Shown in pieces: positions 8,903 through 16,702 of a stretch of DNA of 64,000 nt. A program made the position numbers and the translations under genes. Source of the DNA: Pseudonocardia endophytica (GTDB lineage: Bacteria; Actinomycetota; Actinomycetes; Mycobacteriales; Pseudonocardiaceae); the NCBI RefSeq assembly GCF_004339565.1, contig NZ_SMFZ01000002.1, positions 1,550,001 through 1,614,000 of the forward strand. Direction: 5' to 3'. Under the pieces are notes generated by a model, which was not told the DNA's origin, ran no database searches, and saw only the letters and a list, made by a program, of their open reading frames with translations. Each line of letters opens with the position of its first letter. Positions within the stretch are counted from its first letter, which is position 1.

Positions 8903-10359
8903 GCCAGGCGGCCCAGATCGGCGGAGGGATCGCCGCACCGGCCGGTTCGCCCCGCCCGGCGATCACCACGGCGGCCGACGTGGACCGGCTGTTCGCCGGG
9001 CTGGCGGTCCCCGCCGCGGCGGGCCGGCGGGCCGGCGGGCGTCGGGCCAGGGCCCTGTTCCGGCGGCTCGGCGATCCGCAGGAACAGTTCCGGTCCGTGC
9101 ACGTGGCCGGCACCGCGGGCAAGGGGTCGGTCGTCGCGCTGCTGGCCGCCGTCCTGCGCGCGCACGGGCACCTCGTCGGGGCGCACCTGTCGCCCCACGT
9201 GTTCAGCGTCCTGGAACGCTTCCAGATCGACGGTGGCCCGGTGCGGCCGGAGCAGCTCGACGGCGTCGTCGACCCGGTGGCGGAGGCGGCCGTCCACCCT
9301 GACCAGCAGCGGATCGGCGGCGCGGGCTACGCGGAGCTGACGATGGCGACCGCGTTCGAGCTGTTCGCGCAGCGGGCCGTCGACTACGGGCTGGTGGAGG
9401 CCGGAATCGGCGGCAGGCACGACGCCACCAACGCGATCGCACGCCCGGACAAGCTGGCCGTGCTCACGTCCGTCGGGCTCGACCACACCGACGTGCTCGG
9501 AACGAGCCTGGCGGAGATCGCCGCGGACAAGGCGGACATCGTCGCGCCGGACGGTATCGCGGTCGCGAGCGGCGGCCGGGCCCCCGAGGTCGACGACGTC
9601 GTGGCCGCGACGGCGGCCCGCCGCCGCTGCCGCCTCGTGTGGAGCACCCCCGACCGGTCGGTCGAGCTGGCGCACCGCACCGCCGACGGCTGCTGGCGCG
9701 GGCTGTACAGGGGGGCGGCGGGACGCACGTGGCTGGCACCCCCCGTGCCCGGCCGCCACCAGCTGGACAACGCCCTGCTGGCCGTGCAGGTCGCCGAGCA
9801 GCTCGCGGCTCGCGACGGGTGGCGGCTGGACGCGGAGACAACGTCCGCCGCGATCGCGGAGGTCCGGCTGCCCGGGCGGTTCGACCGGCGGAGCTGGCAC
9901 GGCTGCGAGGTCGTGCTGGACGGCGCGCACAACCCGGACAAGCTGTCCGCGCTGGCCGAGGCGGTGCGCGGACGGTACGGGAGTCGGCACGGCGGCGTCT
10001 GGGTGCTGGCGATGGCCGCGGACAAGGACGTCGACGCCGGCGTCGCCGCGCTCGCCGGTCAGGCGGCCGCGCTGGTCGCCACCGAGACCGTGCCTGCGGC
10101 CCACGGACCGTCCGGGGCGCGGGCGGTGCCCGCCTCGGCGATCGCCGGGGCGGCCATGGCCCACGGGGTGCCGCTGGTCGAGACGGTGCCCGACCCGCGA
10201 CAGGCGCTGACCCGGGCGTGTGCGCTGGCCACCCCCGGCTGCCCGGTGGTCGTGACCGGCTCGTTCCGGCTGCTCGGCCAGGTCGCGCCCGAACCGGGCG
10301 ACGCCGGTACCCGGCCGTCGCCGAGGCCGGTGGCCGCCGCCGCCGCGACACGGCGATGA
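8899..10359 (+). CDS. folC: Folylpolyglutamate synthase/dihydrofolate synthase
   Basis: The 486-residue protein is a Mur-ligase-fold FolC. The P-loop reads VAGTAGKGSV, the second conserved block is EAGIGGRHDATN, and LDGAHNPD marks the C-terminal domain. It adds glutamate residues to folates, retaining them in the cell and raising affinity of C1 enzymes. About 50 residues precede the typical FolC start, and the GTG at 8899 is chosen because it overlaps the folD stop. Placement after pabB and folD suggests that folate supply is matched to C1 flux. A cyanophycin-like ligase is unlikely given the context. Confidence 0.9.
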   Translation: MSQAAQIGGGIAAPAGSPRPAITTAADVDRLFAGLAVPAAAGRRAGGRRARALFRRLGDPQEQFRSVHVAGTAGKGSVVALLAAVLRAHGHLVGAHLSPHVFSVLERFQIDGGPVRPEQLDGVVDPVAEAAVHPDQQRIGGAGYAELTMATAFELFAQRAVDYGLVEAGIGGRHDATNAIARPDKLAVLTSVGLDHTDVLGTSLAEIAADKADIVAPDGIAVASGGRAPEVDDVVAATAARRRCRLVWSTPDRSVELAHRTADGCWRGLYRGAAGRTWLAPPVPGRHQLDNALLAVQVAEQLAARDGWRLDAETTSAAIAEVRLPGRFDRRSWHGCEVVLDGAHNPDKLSALAEAVRGRYGSRHGGVWVLAMAADKDVDAGVAALAGQAAALVATETVPAAHGPSGARAVPASAIAGAAMAHGVPLVETVPDPRQALTRACALATPGCPVVVTGSFRLLGQVAPEPGDAGTRPSPRPVAAAAATRR

Positions 10360-11330
10360 TCGCGCGCACGGCCCGCGCCCCGCTGGCGGGCGGGCGCGCG
10401 GTGGCGGTCCGGGCGCTGCCGGTGCTGTACGCCGTCGCGATGGTCGCGACCGCCGGCCTGCTGGGCGAGCCGTCCCTGCTGTTCCCCGAGGGCATCGCAC
10501 TGGCACTCGGGGTCTGGGTCACGGCCCGCCCAGACTGGCTCGCGTCGCGCTGGCGGATCGCGGTGCTGCCCACCGCGTGCGCCGGACTCGGCGTGCTCGT
10601 GGGGCTGCTTCCGGGGCCGCGCTCACTGCTGGCGATCGTCGCGCTCGCGGCGGCGCTGGTGCTCCTGCTCCTGCTGCGCAGCCGTTTGTCGCCGGCACTG
10701 TCGGCTGCGGTCCTCCCCGTGTGGTTCGGCACCGGGGAGCTCGCCTACGTCGTCCTGGTCGCGGCGATGTGCACGCTGCTCGCGGTGACCGCTCCGCGTG
10801 CACCGGTTCCGGTGCGGCCCGTCAGGTGGCCGGCCCGCGTGCTCGCCGTGTTCGGCGTGTGCGCCTGCGGATGGTTGGCGCTGGTCCCCGTACTGGGGCT
10901 CCTCCCGCTCGCGGCCGCTCCGCCGCTGCTGGTCGCCTGCCTCGAGTTCGTGCAGGCCGGAGCGGCTCCCGGGCCGGGCGTGCGGCGATGGGCGCTGCTC
11001 AGCGTCGCGGGAGCCGCCGGTGTCGCCGCGGCCGTGCTGGTGCAGCCCGGTTGGGTGGCCGCCGCGGTGGCGCTGACCGTCGTGTCGGCGCTGATGTGGG
11101 CGTTCCGGGCACCGGTCCCGCCGGCGTTGGCGACCGTCCTCGTCCCGTTCGTCGCCGGCGTGTCCGACCCGCTCGCCGCCGCGCTGACGATCTCGCTCGG
11201 TGCCGCCGTACTGCTCGCGGCCGCCGCCGGCCTGCGGTGGGCCGTGGACCGGTACGGCCAGGGCGGCAGGCGGGCGGCAGCCCGGTCGAGCGACGAGAAA
11301 TCTGACGTCAAGGATGGATCCTCGCCGTAG
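10356..11330 (+). CDS. Polytopic membrane protein of unknown function
   Basis: This 324-residue protein is almost entirely hydrophobic, with roughly nine or ten membrane segments rich in Ala, Leu and Val, and a short polar tail rich in Lys, Asp and Ser. I do not recognise the family with confidence; the segment ending VAGVSDPLAAALTISLGAAVLLA resembles membrane proteins of the HPP/FUSC-like type only loosely. ATG 10356 overlaps the folC stop, so it is the last gene of the fds-folate operon. A transport role for a C1 compound, halide or folate would fit the neighbourhood but is a guess. The cmu promoter region starts within its last bases. Confidence 0.6.
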   Translation: MIARTARAPLAGGRAVAVRALPVLYAVAMVATAGLLGEPSLLFPEGIALALGVWVTARPDWLASRWRIAVLPTACAGLGVLVGLLPGPRSLLAIVALAAALVLLLLLRSRLSPALSAAVLPVWFGTGELAYVVLVAAMCTLLAVTAPRAPVPVRPVRWPARVLAVFGVCACGWLALVPVLGLLPLAAAPPLLVACLEFVQAGAAPGPGVRRWALLSVAGAAGVAAAVLVQPGWVAAAVALTVVSALMWAFRAPVPPALATVLVPFVAGVSDPLAAALTISLGAAVLLAAAAGLRWAVDRYGQGGRRAAARSSDEKSDVKDGSSP

Positions 11331-11333
11331 AGT
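11302..11333 (+). promoter_or_regulatory. MerR-type promoter with 20-base spacer before merR gene 1
   Basis: CTGACG (11302-11307) and TAGAGT (11328-11333) are separated by 20 bases, and the spacer carries a dyad AGGAT-GG-ATCCT (11311-11322). An over-long spacer holding a central dyad is the classical layout of MerR-activated promoters. The adjacent downstream gene encodes a MerR protein, so autoregulation is likely. The site overlaps the 3' end of the membrane-protein gene. Confidence 0.5.
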
Positions 11334-11437
11334 GCGCCCCCCTCCGGCGGCTATGCTGGGTCGACGCACCGGAGGATGGGAGACGACGCGGCCTCGAGGT
11401 CGGGACCGGGGATCCGGACCGACCCGGGGTCCGGCCG

Positions 11438-12121
11438 ATGACGATGGACGCGCGACGGGCACGGGAGTGCGGCTACATCGCGCCGGGCGAGGTCGCGGGG
11501 CTGCTCGGCGTGAGCCCGCGGACGGTGCACTTCTACGAGGAGATGGGCCTGGTCAGCCCGCGCCGCAGCAGTCGGGGAACCCGCTTCTACACCGAGGCCG
11601 ACCTGCGCCGGCTCGAGGTGTGCGTCCGGCTCGCCTGCCTCGGCGTCCCGCTGCGGACCGTACGGGACCTGATCGAGGCGCGGGTCGGGGCGACCACCGG
11701 TGCGGAGTACGGCCGCGCGCTCTCCGACACGCTCGCCGAGATGCGGGCACGCTTCCGGGAGGACGTCCGCGCGCTCCGTGACCTGCTCGCCGCCCTGGAG
11801 GAGGTCGAGGGCCTGGTCCGGCGAGGGGCGGCGGGCCCGGGGGCCGCCGCCCGTCCCGGCGGGGTCCAGCTCTCGACCCGGATCTCGCTCGCCCTGATGG
11901 AACTGGTCTCGTCGACGCCCGCGGACGACCCGGACGCGGACGACCCGGCCGGGGGCGAGCCGTGCGCGGACGGGGCGCGCGGGACCGCGACGCGGGACGG
12001 GCACGTGGCTCGGACGGCCCCGGAAACCCCGCAGGCCGCCGATGCCGCCGATGTCGCCGATGCCGCCGAGGTCGAGGTCGAGGTCGCGGAGCCGTCACGG
12101 TCGGGCCGCTCGCTCCTCTGA
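11438..12121 (+). CDS. MerR family transcriptional regulator (1)
   Basis: The 227-residue protein has an N-terminal MerR winged helix (about residues 12-80) with VSPRTVHFYEEMGL, followed by a helical dimerisation region and a low-complexity tail rich in Asp, Ala, Glu and Val. The DNA-binding half is very similar to the second MerR at 16088, including the recognition segments RTVHxYEE and GTRFY, so the two may read related operators. No cysteine cluster or obvious ligand domain is present at the C terminus. It lies immediately upstream of cmuC-cmuA and is the best candidate regulator of that unit. ATG 11438 and 11444 are both possible starts. Confidence 0.85.
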   Translation: MTMDARRARECGYIAPGEVAGLLGVSPRTVHFYEEMGLVSPRRSSRGTRFYTEADLRRLEVCVRLACLGVPLRTVRDLIEARVGATTGAEYGRALSDTLAEMRARFREDVRALRDLLAALEEVEGLVRRGAAGPGAAARPGGVQLSTRISLALMELVSSTPADDPDADDPAGGEPCADGARGTATRDGHVARTAPETPQAADAADVADAAEVEVEVAEPSRSGRSLL

Positions 12122-12441
12122 CCGCTCCGCGGCGTCCCCTCCGCTCCACGGCGTGCACGACCGGCTCGCGGTCGGTCCGCCGTCCGCCGTCCGCCGCCGG
12201 CCCGCCACGCCGTCCGCCCGGACCTGCGTCGGCCCGACGCCGGGGCTCGTCCACCACGGTGCCTGCATCAGGTGGGCATCGACAGGGCCCAAGGGTTGTG
12301 CGAATCTCACGTACACGTAAGGTGTATATGTGAGTGCGGTCACCGGAGTCCTCGCGTCGCCGGTGGCATCGATGACGGGACACCCCCGACGGCAGGAGGT
12401 CCGATGTCCGGAACGCTGATCGACGGCGCCGGAGCCATCAC
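12122..12441 (+). promoter_or_regulatory. Intergenic region with cmuC-cmuA promoter/operator
   Basis: The first 170 bases are GC-rich and show only a short tandem GTCCGCC-type repeat near 12175-12200. The working part is 12296-12334: TTGTGC (12296-12301), 16 bases, then TAAGGT (12318-12323) as a -10. These are embedded in a 29-base imperfect inverted repeat with arms CTCACgTACAC and GTGTATATGTGAG (12306-12334). The core ACGTACACGTAAG matches sites before metF, hutI and other units. AGGAGGT at 12393-12399 serves a short leader frame rather than cmuC directly. Confidence 0.55.
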
Positions 12442-12445
12442 GTGA
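12404..12445 (+). CDS. Possible 13-residue leader peptide coupled to cmuC
   Basis: A strong AGGAGGT (12393-12399) is correctly spaced from ATG 12404, which opens a 13-codon frame (MSGTLIDGAGAIT). Its stop TGA (12443-12445) overlaps the GTG start of the cmuC-like gene at 12442. The frame is different from cmuC, and no Shine-Dalgarno lies directly before that GTG, so cmuC translation may depend on the leader. It could be a translation-coupling leader or a remnant of a deleted gene. No function can be assigned from 13 residues. Confidence 0.4.
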   Translation: MSGTLIDGAGAIT

Positions 12446-13650
12446 GCGCCCGGGAGCGGTTCCGCAGGCTGCTCGCCGGGAAGCCGGACGGAGAGATGCT
12501 CGTCGACATCGGCACCTCGACGGTGACCGGTGTGCGGGCGACCGGAGCGCCGGTGCTGGCCGGCCAGGTCGGTGTGGTGGGCCACCGGGTGCTCCAGACG
12601 GTCGCCCTCGCGGCCGACGACACGCGTGCCGCGGGCTCCGACTTCGCGAGGGTGGGGCCGTTGTTCCCGCCCCCGACCATCGTCGACGAGCAGTTCGTGG
12701 ACCAGTTCGGCGTGACCTGGCTGTGGGCCGACGGCGAGCCAGCGCCACTGCACCACCCGCTCGAGACCGCCGACATCTTCGGGATCGCGGGTCACCCCCG
12801 GCCGGAGTGGCCCGCGGAGGTACAGCTGGCGACGGACGCGTCGGACCAGGTCGTCGTCGCCGACGCGCCGTGCTCCGGCCTGCTGGAGACGAGCTTCTCG
12901 CTGCGCAACAGCTGGCAGCTGCTCACCGACCTCACGGAGAACTGGCGGGAGGCGTCCGCGCTGCTGGACTGGGCGGCCGAGACGGTGGCCGCCGGGTACG
13001 AGCACTACCTCGCGGCCCTGCCCGAGCAGCCGGACATGATCGTCTACGGGGACGACTTCGGTTACCAGGCCAGCATGTTCCTCTCCGACGAGGACTTCCG
13101 GACGTTCGTCCGCCCTCGGCTGCGCACGCTGCTCTCCCGGATCCGACGGGCCACCTCGGCCGCGGTCTGCTTCCACAGCTGCGGCGCGATCCGCCCGATC
13201 CTGCCGGACCTGGCCGAGCTCGGCGTCGAGCTGCTCAACCTGCAGTACGACGCGCGCGGCATGGTGATCGACGAGGTCCGCCGTGAGATCGGCGACCGGG
13301 TGGTGTTGCACGGCTTCACCGACCTCGTCGCGCTCGGAAGGGCCGTGCAGGACGGCGACGCCCGCTCGATCGCGGTGCTGACCACCGAGCTCGCCGCGTC
13401 GGGGCCGGTCGTGGCGGCGCCGGTGGACAGCATGGCCGGTCTGGACGAGCTGCTGCTGGCGTCCCGCGCGTCGGCGTTCCTGCGCGCGATCGACGCCACG
13501 GACTGGGAGACGCTGCGCGCGGTCGGTCCGGTCGCGTCGGTGCTGCGGAACGCGCGCGAGCACGCCATGGCCGCCCCGCTGCCGGAGCTTGCCGGTACCC
13601 GGCCCGTGGTGACCCCCGTACCCGCCCACACGGTGCGTGCCGGTACCTGA
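12442..13650 (+). CDS. cmuC: UroD-family methyltransferase-like protein, CmuC-like
   Basis: The 402-residue protein belongs to the uroporphyrinogen decarboxylase/MtaA-MtbA fold family of corrinoid methyltransferases, without a corrinoid domain. In proteobacterial chloromethane degraders CmuC is a UroD-like protein encoded next to cmuA and needed for growth on chloromethane, with unknown biochemical role. Here it directly precedes cmuA, which supports the name. The zinc-site pair H-x-C is visible as H245 and C247 in FHSCGA. The third ligand, a Cys in the APGC motif of the family and C329 in the CmuA next door, is Val328 in AAPVDS. It may bind zinc differently or be non-catalytic. The start is GTG 12442, coupled to the leader frame. 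Confidence 0.7.
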   Translation: MSARERFRRLLAGKPDGEMLVDIGTSTVTGVRATGAPVLAGQVGVVGHRVLQTVALAADDTRAAGSDFARVGPLFPPPTIVDEQFVDQFGVTWLWADGEPAPLHHPLETADIFGIAGHPRPEWPAEVQLATDASDQVVVADAPCSGLLETSFSLRNSWQLLTDLTENWREASALLDWAAETVAAGYEHYLAALPEQPDMIVYGDDFGYQASMFLSDEDFRTFVRPRLRTLLSRIRRATSAAVCFHSCGAIRPILPDLAELGVELLNLQYDARGMVIDEVRREIGDRVVLHGFTDLVALGRAVQDGDARSIAVLTTELAASGPVVAAPVDSMAGLDELLLASRASAFLRAIDATDWETLRAVGPVASVLRNAREHAMAAPLPELAGTRPVVTPVPAHTVRAGT

Positions 13651-13751
13651 GCCGCACGCACGGCAGGAGCACGGACGTACCCGCCCGCCGCCGAACCTGC
13701 CAGAGGAGATGTCCCCCGACCCCGGGATCCGCCCGGGGACCACACAAGGAG

Positions 13752-15599
13752 ATGCCAGTGCCTGACACGATGTCCAGCCGGGAGCGGATGGTCGCGGCCA
13801 TCACCATGAAGGAGCTCCCCGACCAGGTGCCCTGCGTGCCGCTGCTGATGACCCGTGGCCTGCGCGAGGGTGGCGTGACCTGTGACGTCGCGCAGCGTGA
13901 CCCGGAGGCCGCCGCCCAGGCGAAGATCAAGGCCCTGAAGAAGTTCGGCGGCGACGTGCTCATCCCGGGCACCGACCTGTTCACCCCGGTGGAGAACCTG
14001 GGGGCCGAGCTGGACTACCTGCCCTACGCGCAGCCGTCGCTGGTCAAGCACCCGACGCCGACGAAGGAGGACTTCTACCGGCTGCGCGACGAGTACCACT
14101 CGAAGGGCTTCAACCCGGACGCCGGGCGGCTGCGCACGATCGCCGCCGAGGCCCAGGTGTACGTGCGCGAGGGGTACAAGAACACGCACGTCCTCGTCAC
14201 GCCGGTCGGTGGTCCGATCACGACCGCGCAGCTGATGACCGGGTCCAGCGAGTTCCTGACCTACCTGGACACCGACCCGGAGTACGCCCACGAGGTCATC
14301 GAGCTGGCCCTGGACTGCGTGAAGAACGTGGTGCGGATGATGTTCGAGGCCGGCCTGGACGCCTGCAACATCCTCGACCCGTTCAACTCCAGCGACATCC
14401 TGCCGCCGGAGGTCTACCGCGAGTTCGGCCTGCCCTACCAGAAGCGGCTGTTCTCCTACATCAACGAGATCGGCGGGCTCGGGCTCACCCACACCTGCAC
14501 GTTCACCCAGCCGATCTGGCGCGACATCGCCGACAACGGGTGCGTGAACTTCAACGGCGACATGTACCCGGGCATGGACCACACGAAGCGGGTCATCGGC
14601 GGTGAGATCTCGCTGATGGGGACGCTGAGCCCGTTCTCGACGCTGGTGCACGGCTCCACCGAGGACGTCGCCAACGAGGTGAAGAAGCTGGCCGCCGAGG
14701 TCGGCTACAACGGCGGGTTCGTCTGCATGCCGGGCTGTGACATCGACTGGAACGTGCCAGAGGAGAACATGCACGCGATGATCGACACGTGCGCGTCGAT
14801 CAAGTACCCGATGGACGTCGCCGCACTGGGCGACCTGTCCAACGTGTACCTCGCCGGTCACCCGAAGCACCCCGGTACCCGGGACAACTCCACCGCGGCC
14901 GACGAGTCGGTGGCGGGCGGCAAGGCCGCGCACAAGGCCGAGGAGGGCTCGCAGGAGGAGGTGAACGAGAAGCTCGTCGAGGCGATCATGGACTACGACG
15001 GCGAGAAGGCCAAGGAGTGGACGCAGATCGGCCTCGACCGGGGCATGAGCGCCCAGGCCATCGTGTTCGACGGCCTCTCGCTCGGCATGAAGATCGTCGG
15101 TGACATGTACGAGCGCAACGAGCGCTTCGTCACCGACATGCTCAAGGCCGCGAAGACCATGGACAAGGCCATGCCGATCCTGATCCCGCTGCTGGAGGCC
15201 TCTGGCTCCGGTGACGGCCCGACCGGCACCGTCGTCGTCGGCCTGGTCCGCGGCAACACCCAGGACATCGGCAAGAACCTGGTCTGCCTGATGCTCAAGG
15301 CGAACGGGTTCAAGGTCATCGACCTCGGCAAGAACGTCAAGCCCGAGCAGTTCGTGCAGACGGCCGAGGAGAACGACGCGGTCGCCATCGGCATGTCGGT
15401 GATGACCAACTCCTCGACGGTCTACGTCCAGAAGACCAAGGACCTGCTCGAGGAGAAGGGCCTGGGCGGCAAGTACCTGCTGATGTGCGGTGGCGCGGCG
15501 GCGAACCGGCCGATCGCGCGTGAGATGGGGATCGAGTACGGCTCGGACGCCAACGCGGCCGTGTCGTTGGTCAAGGACAGGGTCGAGGCTTCGGCCTGA
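13752..15599 (+). CDS. cmuA: CmuA-type methyltransferase/corrinoid-binding fusion protein
   Basis: The 615-residue protein joins a UroD-family methyltransferase (about residues 1-370) to a MtaC/MetH-type corrinoid module (helical cap about 395-490, Rossmann domain about 490-615). This two-domain order and length match CmuA, which dehalogenates chloromethane and takes the methyl group onto its own corrinoid. Zinc ligands H247, C249 and C329 (LTHTC, MPGCD) are intact. The corrinoid motif, usually DxHxxG, reads N502-T-Q504-D-I-G, so the lower cobalt ligand His is Gln; the downstream glycines (MCGGAA) are kept. ATG 13752 has AAGGAG five bases upstream. fmdB follows and cmuB is 17 kb downstream. 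Methanol or methylamine enzymes have the corrinoid protein as a separate gene, so CmuA is the better match; the actual substrate is inferred. Confidence 0.85.
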   Translation: MPVPDTMSSRERMVAAITMKELPDQVPCVPLLMTRGLREGGVTCDVAQRDPEAAAQAKIKALKKFGGDVLIPGTDLFTPVENLGAELDYLPYAQPSLVKHPTPTKEDFYRLRDEYHSKGFNPDAGRLRTIAAEAQVYVREGYKNTHVLVTPVGGPITTAQLMTGSSEFLTYLDTDPEYAHEVIELALDCVKNVVRMMFEAGLDACNILDPFNSSDILPPEVYREFGLPYQKRLFSYINEIGGLGLTHTCTFTQPIWRDIADNGCVNFNGDMYPGMDHTKRVIGGEISLMGTLSPFSTLVHGSTEDVANEVKKLAAEVGYNGGFVCMPGCDIDWNVPEENMHAMIDTCASIKYPMDVAALGDLSNVYLAGHPKHPGTRDNSTAADESVAGGKAAHKAEEGSQEEVNEKLVEAIMDYDGEKAKEWTQIGLDRGMSAQAIVFDGLSLGMKIVGDMYERNERFVTDMLKAAKTMDKAMPILIPLLEASGSGDGPTGTVVVGLVRGNTQDIGKNLVCLMLKANGFKVIDLGKNVKPEQFVQTAEENDAVAIGMSVMTNSSTVYVQKTKDLLEEKGLGGKYLLMCGGAAANRPIAREMGIEYGSDANAAVSLVKDRVEASA

Positions 15600-15620
15600 C
15601 CCGGTAGGAGAGGAGGACGG

Positions 15621-15926
15621 ATGCCGACGTACGACTTCCGATGCGACGCCTGCGGCGCCACCCGTGAGGTCCGTGCCCGCTACGAGACCGTGGCCGGGCT
15701 GGAGCTCGTCTGCGTGCTCTGCGGTGGGCGCATGACGAAGACGTTCACCGCCACGGTCGGTCTGATGACCCGCTCGGCGGCGGCGCCGTCCCCCGCTCCG
15801 CCCCGGCGCAAGGGGCGCCGGGGCGGGGACTCCTGCGACGCGGCGCTGAAGCTGACCAAGCCGAACCCGTTCGCCGCAGAGCTGCGCCGGGTGGCCGACG
15901 CGAACCAGGGGGCAGAAGAGCGCTGA
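15621..15926 (+). CDS. fmdB: FmdB-type zinc-ribbon protein
   Basis: A 101-residue protein whose first 40 residues form a zinc ribbon with two CxxC pairs (CDAC and CVLC), the mark of the FmdB/CxxC_CXXC_SSSS family. The remainder is basic and low in complexity (PPRRKGRRGG). FmdB-like genes follow cmuA in Hyphomicrobium and Methylobacterium cmu clusters, where a regulatory role has been assumed from the original FmdB of Methylophilus. ATG 15621 has a GAGGAGG stretch upstream and sits 21 bases after cmuA, so it is almost certainly co-transcribed. Confidence 0.85.
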   Translation: MPTYDFRCDACGATREVRARYETVAGLELVCVLCGGRMTKTFTATVGLMTRSAAAPSPAPPRRKGRRGGDSCDAALKLTKPNPFAAELRRVADANQGAEER

Positions 15927-15969
15927 TCGCCACACGACGCCCCCGGGCGGGATCGGTGCGATGTATCGG

Positions 15970-15984
15970 ACCTGCACGTAGACT
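15970..15984 (+). promoter_or_regulatory. Putative promoter of merR gene 2
   Basis: The segment ACCTGCACGTAGAC matches the motif seen before cmuC, metF and hutI, and includes TAGACT (15979-15984) as a possible -10 about 100 bases before the MerR start. No convincing -35 hexamer is visible. Confidence 0.35.
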
Positions 15985-16087
15985 GGAGATCTGTGCGTGA
16001 GGCGTCGCCGGGACCCGGTGGCCCTCGCCCAGGGGCGGAGCCGTTCCGGCGGCGCGTCCGAGGTCGGGCGAGAGGAGCGGTGGCGCG

Positions 16088-16624
16088 GTGGATGTCCGCG
16101 AGGCGAGACGGCGAGGCTACCAGTCCGCCGGCGAGGTGGCGGAACTGCTCGGGGTGACCCCGCGAACCGTCCACTACTACGAGGAGCAGGGCCTGGTCTC
16201 GCCCAGGCGGACCGACAAGGGCACCCGCTTCTACTCCGATTTCGACGTCCGCAGGCTCGAGGTGTGCGTCCGGTTGGCCGGGCTCGGTGTCCCGATCAAG
16301 ACGATCGCCCGGCTGGCCCAGACCCGGCCGTCGTCGGGAACCGGCGAGGAGTCGAGCCACGCCCTCGTCGACGTCTTCGGCGAGATCCGCACCACGTTCC
16401 GGCAGAGCCTGGCCGGCCTGCGCTACATGCTGGCCGACCTGGAGAAGACCGAACGGCTCGTCCGGACGTGCTGGAACTGCCCGAACAAGCCGAACCGGCT
16501 GGACTGCCCGGAGTGCCCCTGCGAGCGGGAGCTGGACTCGGCGTTCATCCTCAGCCTCACCTGGGACCCGGACCGACCGGAGCCGGCCGCGGGAGCGCCG
16601 GACACCCGGGACGGTGCGGGCTGA
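16088..16624 (+). CDS. MerR family regulator (2) with C-terminal cysteine cluster
   Basis: The 178-residue protein has a MerR winged helix (about 10-80, VTPRTVHYYEEQGL) closely similar to the MerR at 11438, a dimerisation helix, and a C-terminal cysteine cluster: C128, C131, C140, C143 and C145 (CWNC, DCPECPC). This layout could bind a metal or iron-sulfur cluster or sense thiol-reactive methylating agents, but that is inference. The position right after cmuA-fmdB suggests control of methyl metabolism. It starts with GTG 16088, preceded by GAGGAG. Paralogy with MerR 1 suggests duplication followed by different sensor tails. Confidence 0.85.
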   Translation: MDVREARRRGYQSAGEVAELLGVTPRTVHYYEEQGLVSPRRTDKGTRFYSDFDVRRLEVCVRLAGLGVPIKTIARLAQTRPSSGTGEESSHALVDVFGEIRTTFRQSLAGLRYMLADLEKTERLVRTCWNCPNKPNRLDCPECPCERELDSAFILSLTWDPDRPEPAAGAPDTRDGAG

Positions 16625-16676
16625 GCAGGCACGACGGTCCGCGAGACGGGCGTCGGGCCGCCCGTCGCGTGGATCG

Positions 16677-16700
16677 GTGACATCCGTGTCACGGTAAGGT
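16677..16700 (+). promoter_or_regulatory. Dyad and -10 box before the tetR gene
   Basis: A perfect inverted repeat GTGACA-TCCG-TGTCAC (16677-16692) is followed by TAAGGT (16695-16700), two bases before the ATG of the TetR gene. The transcript may be leaderless or nearly so. The dyad is a plausible autoregulatory operator. The TAAGGT hexamer is shared with the cmuC promoter. Confidence 0.4.
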
Positions 16701-16702
16701 GG

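Noticed and set aside
12170..12205. Short tandem GTCCGCC-like repeat upstream of cmuC
   Set aside because: Few imperfect units in GC-rich DNA; no sign of a functional repeat or CRISPR.
13752..15599. Reading cmuA as a methanol or methylamine corrinoid methyltransferase
   Set aside because: Those systems encode the corrinoid protein separately and have a substrate-specific MtaB/MtmB partner, none of which is present; the single-chain fusion with fmdB, cmuB and metF fits CmuA.
13062..15977. A 971-codon minus-strand frame across cmuA
   Set aside because: Low-complexity Arg/Val/His-rich translation without motifs; the cmuA frame has conserved catalytic residues.
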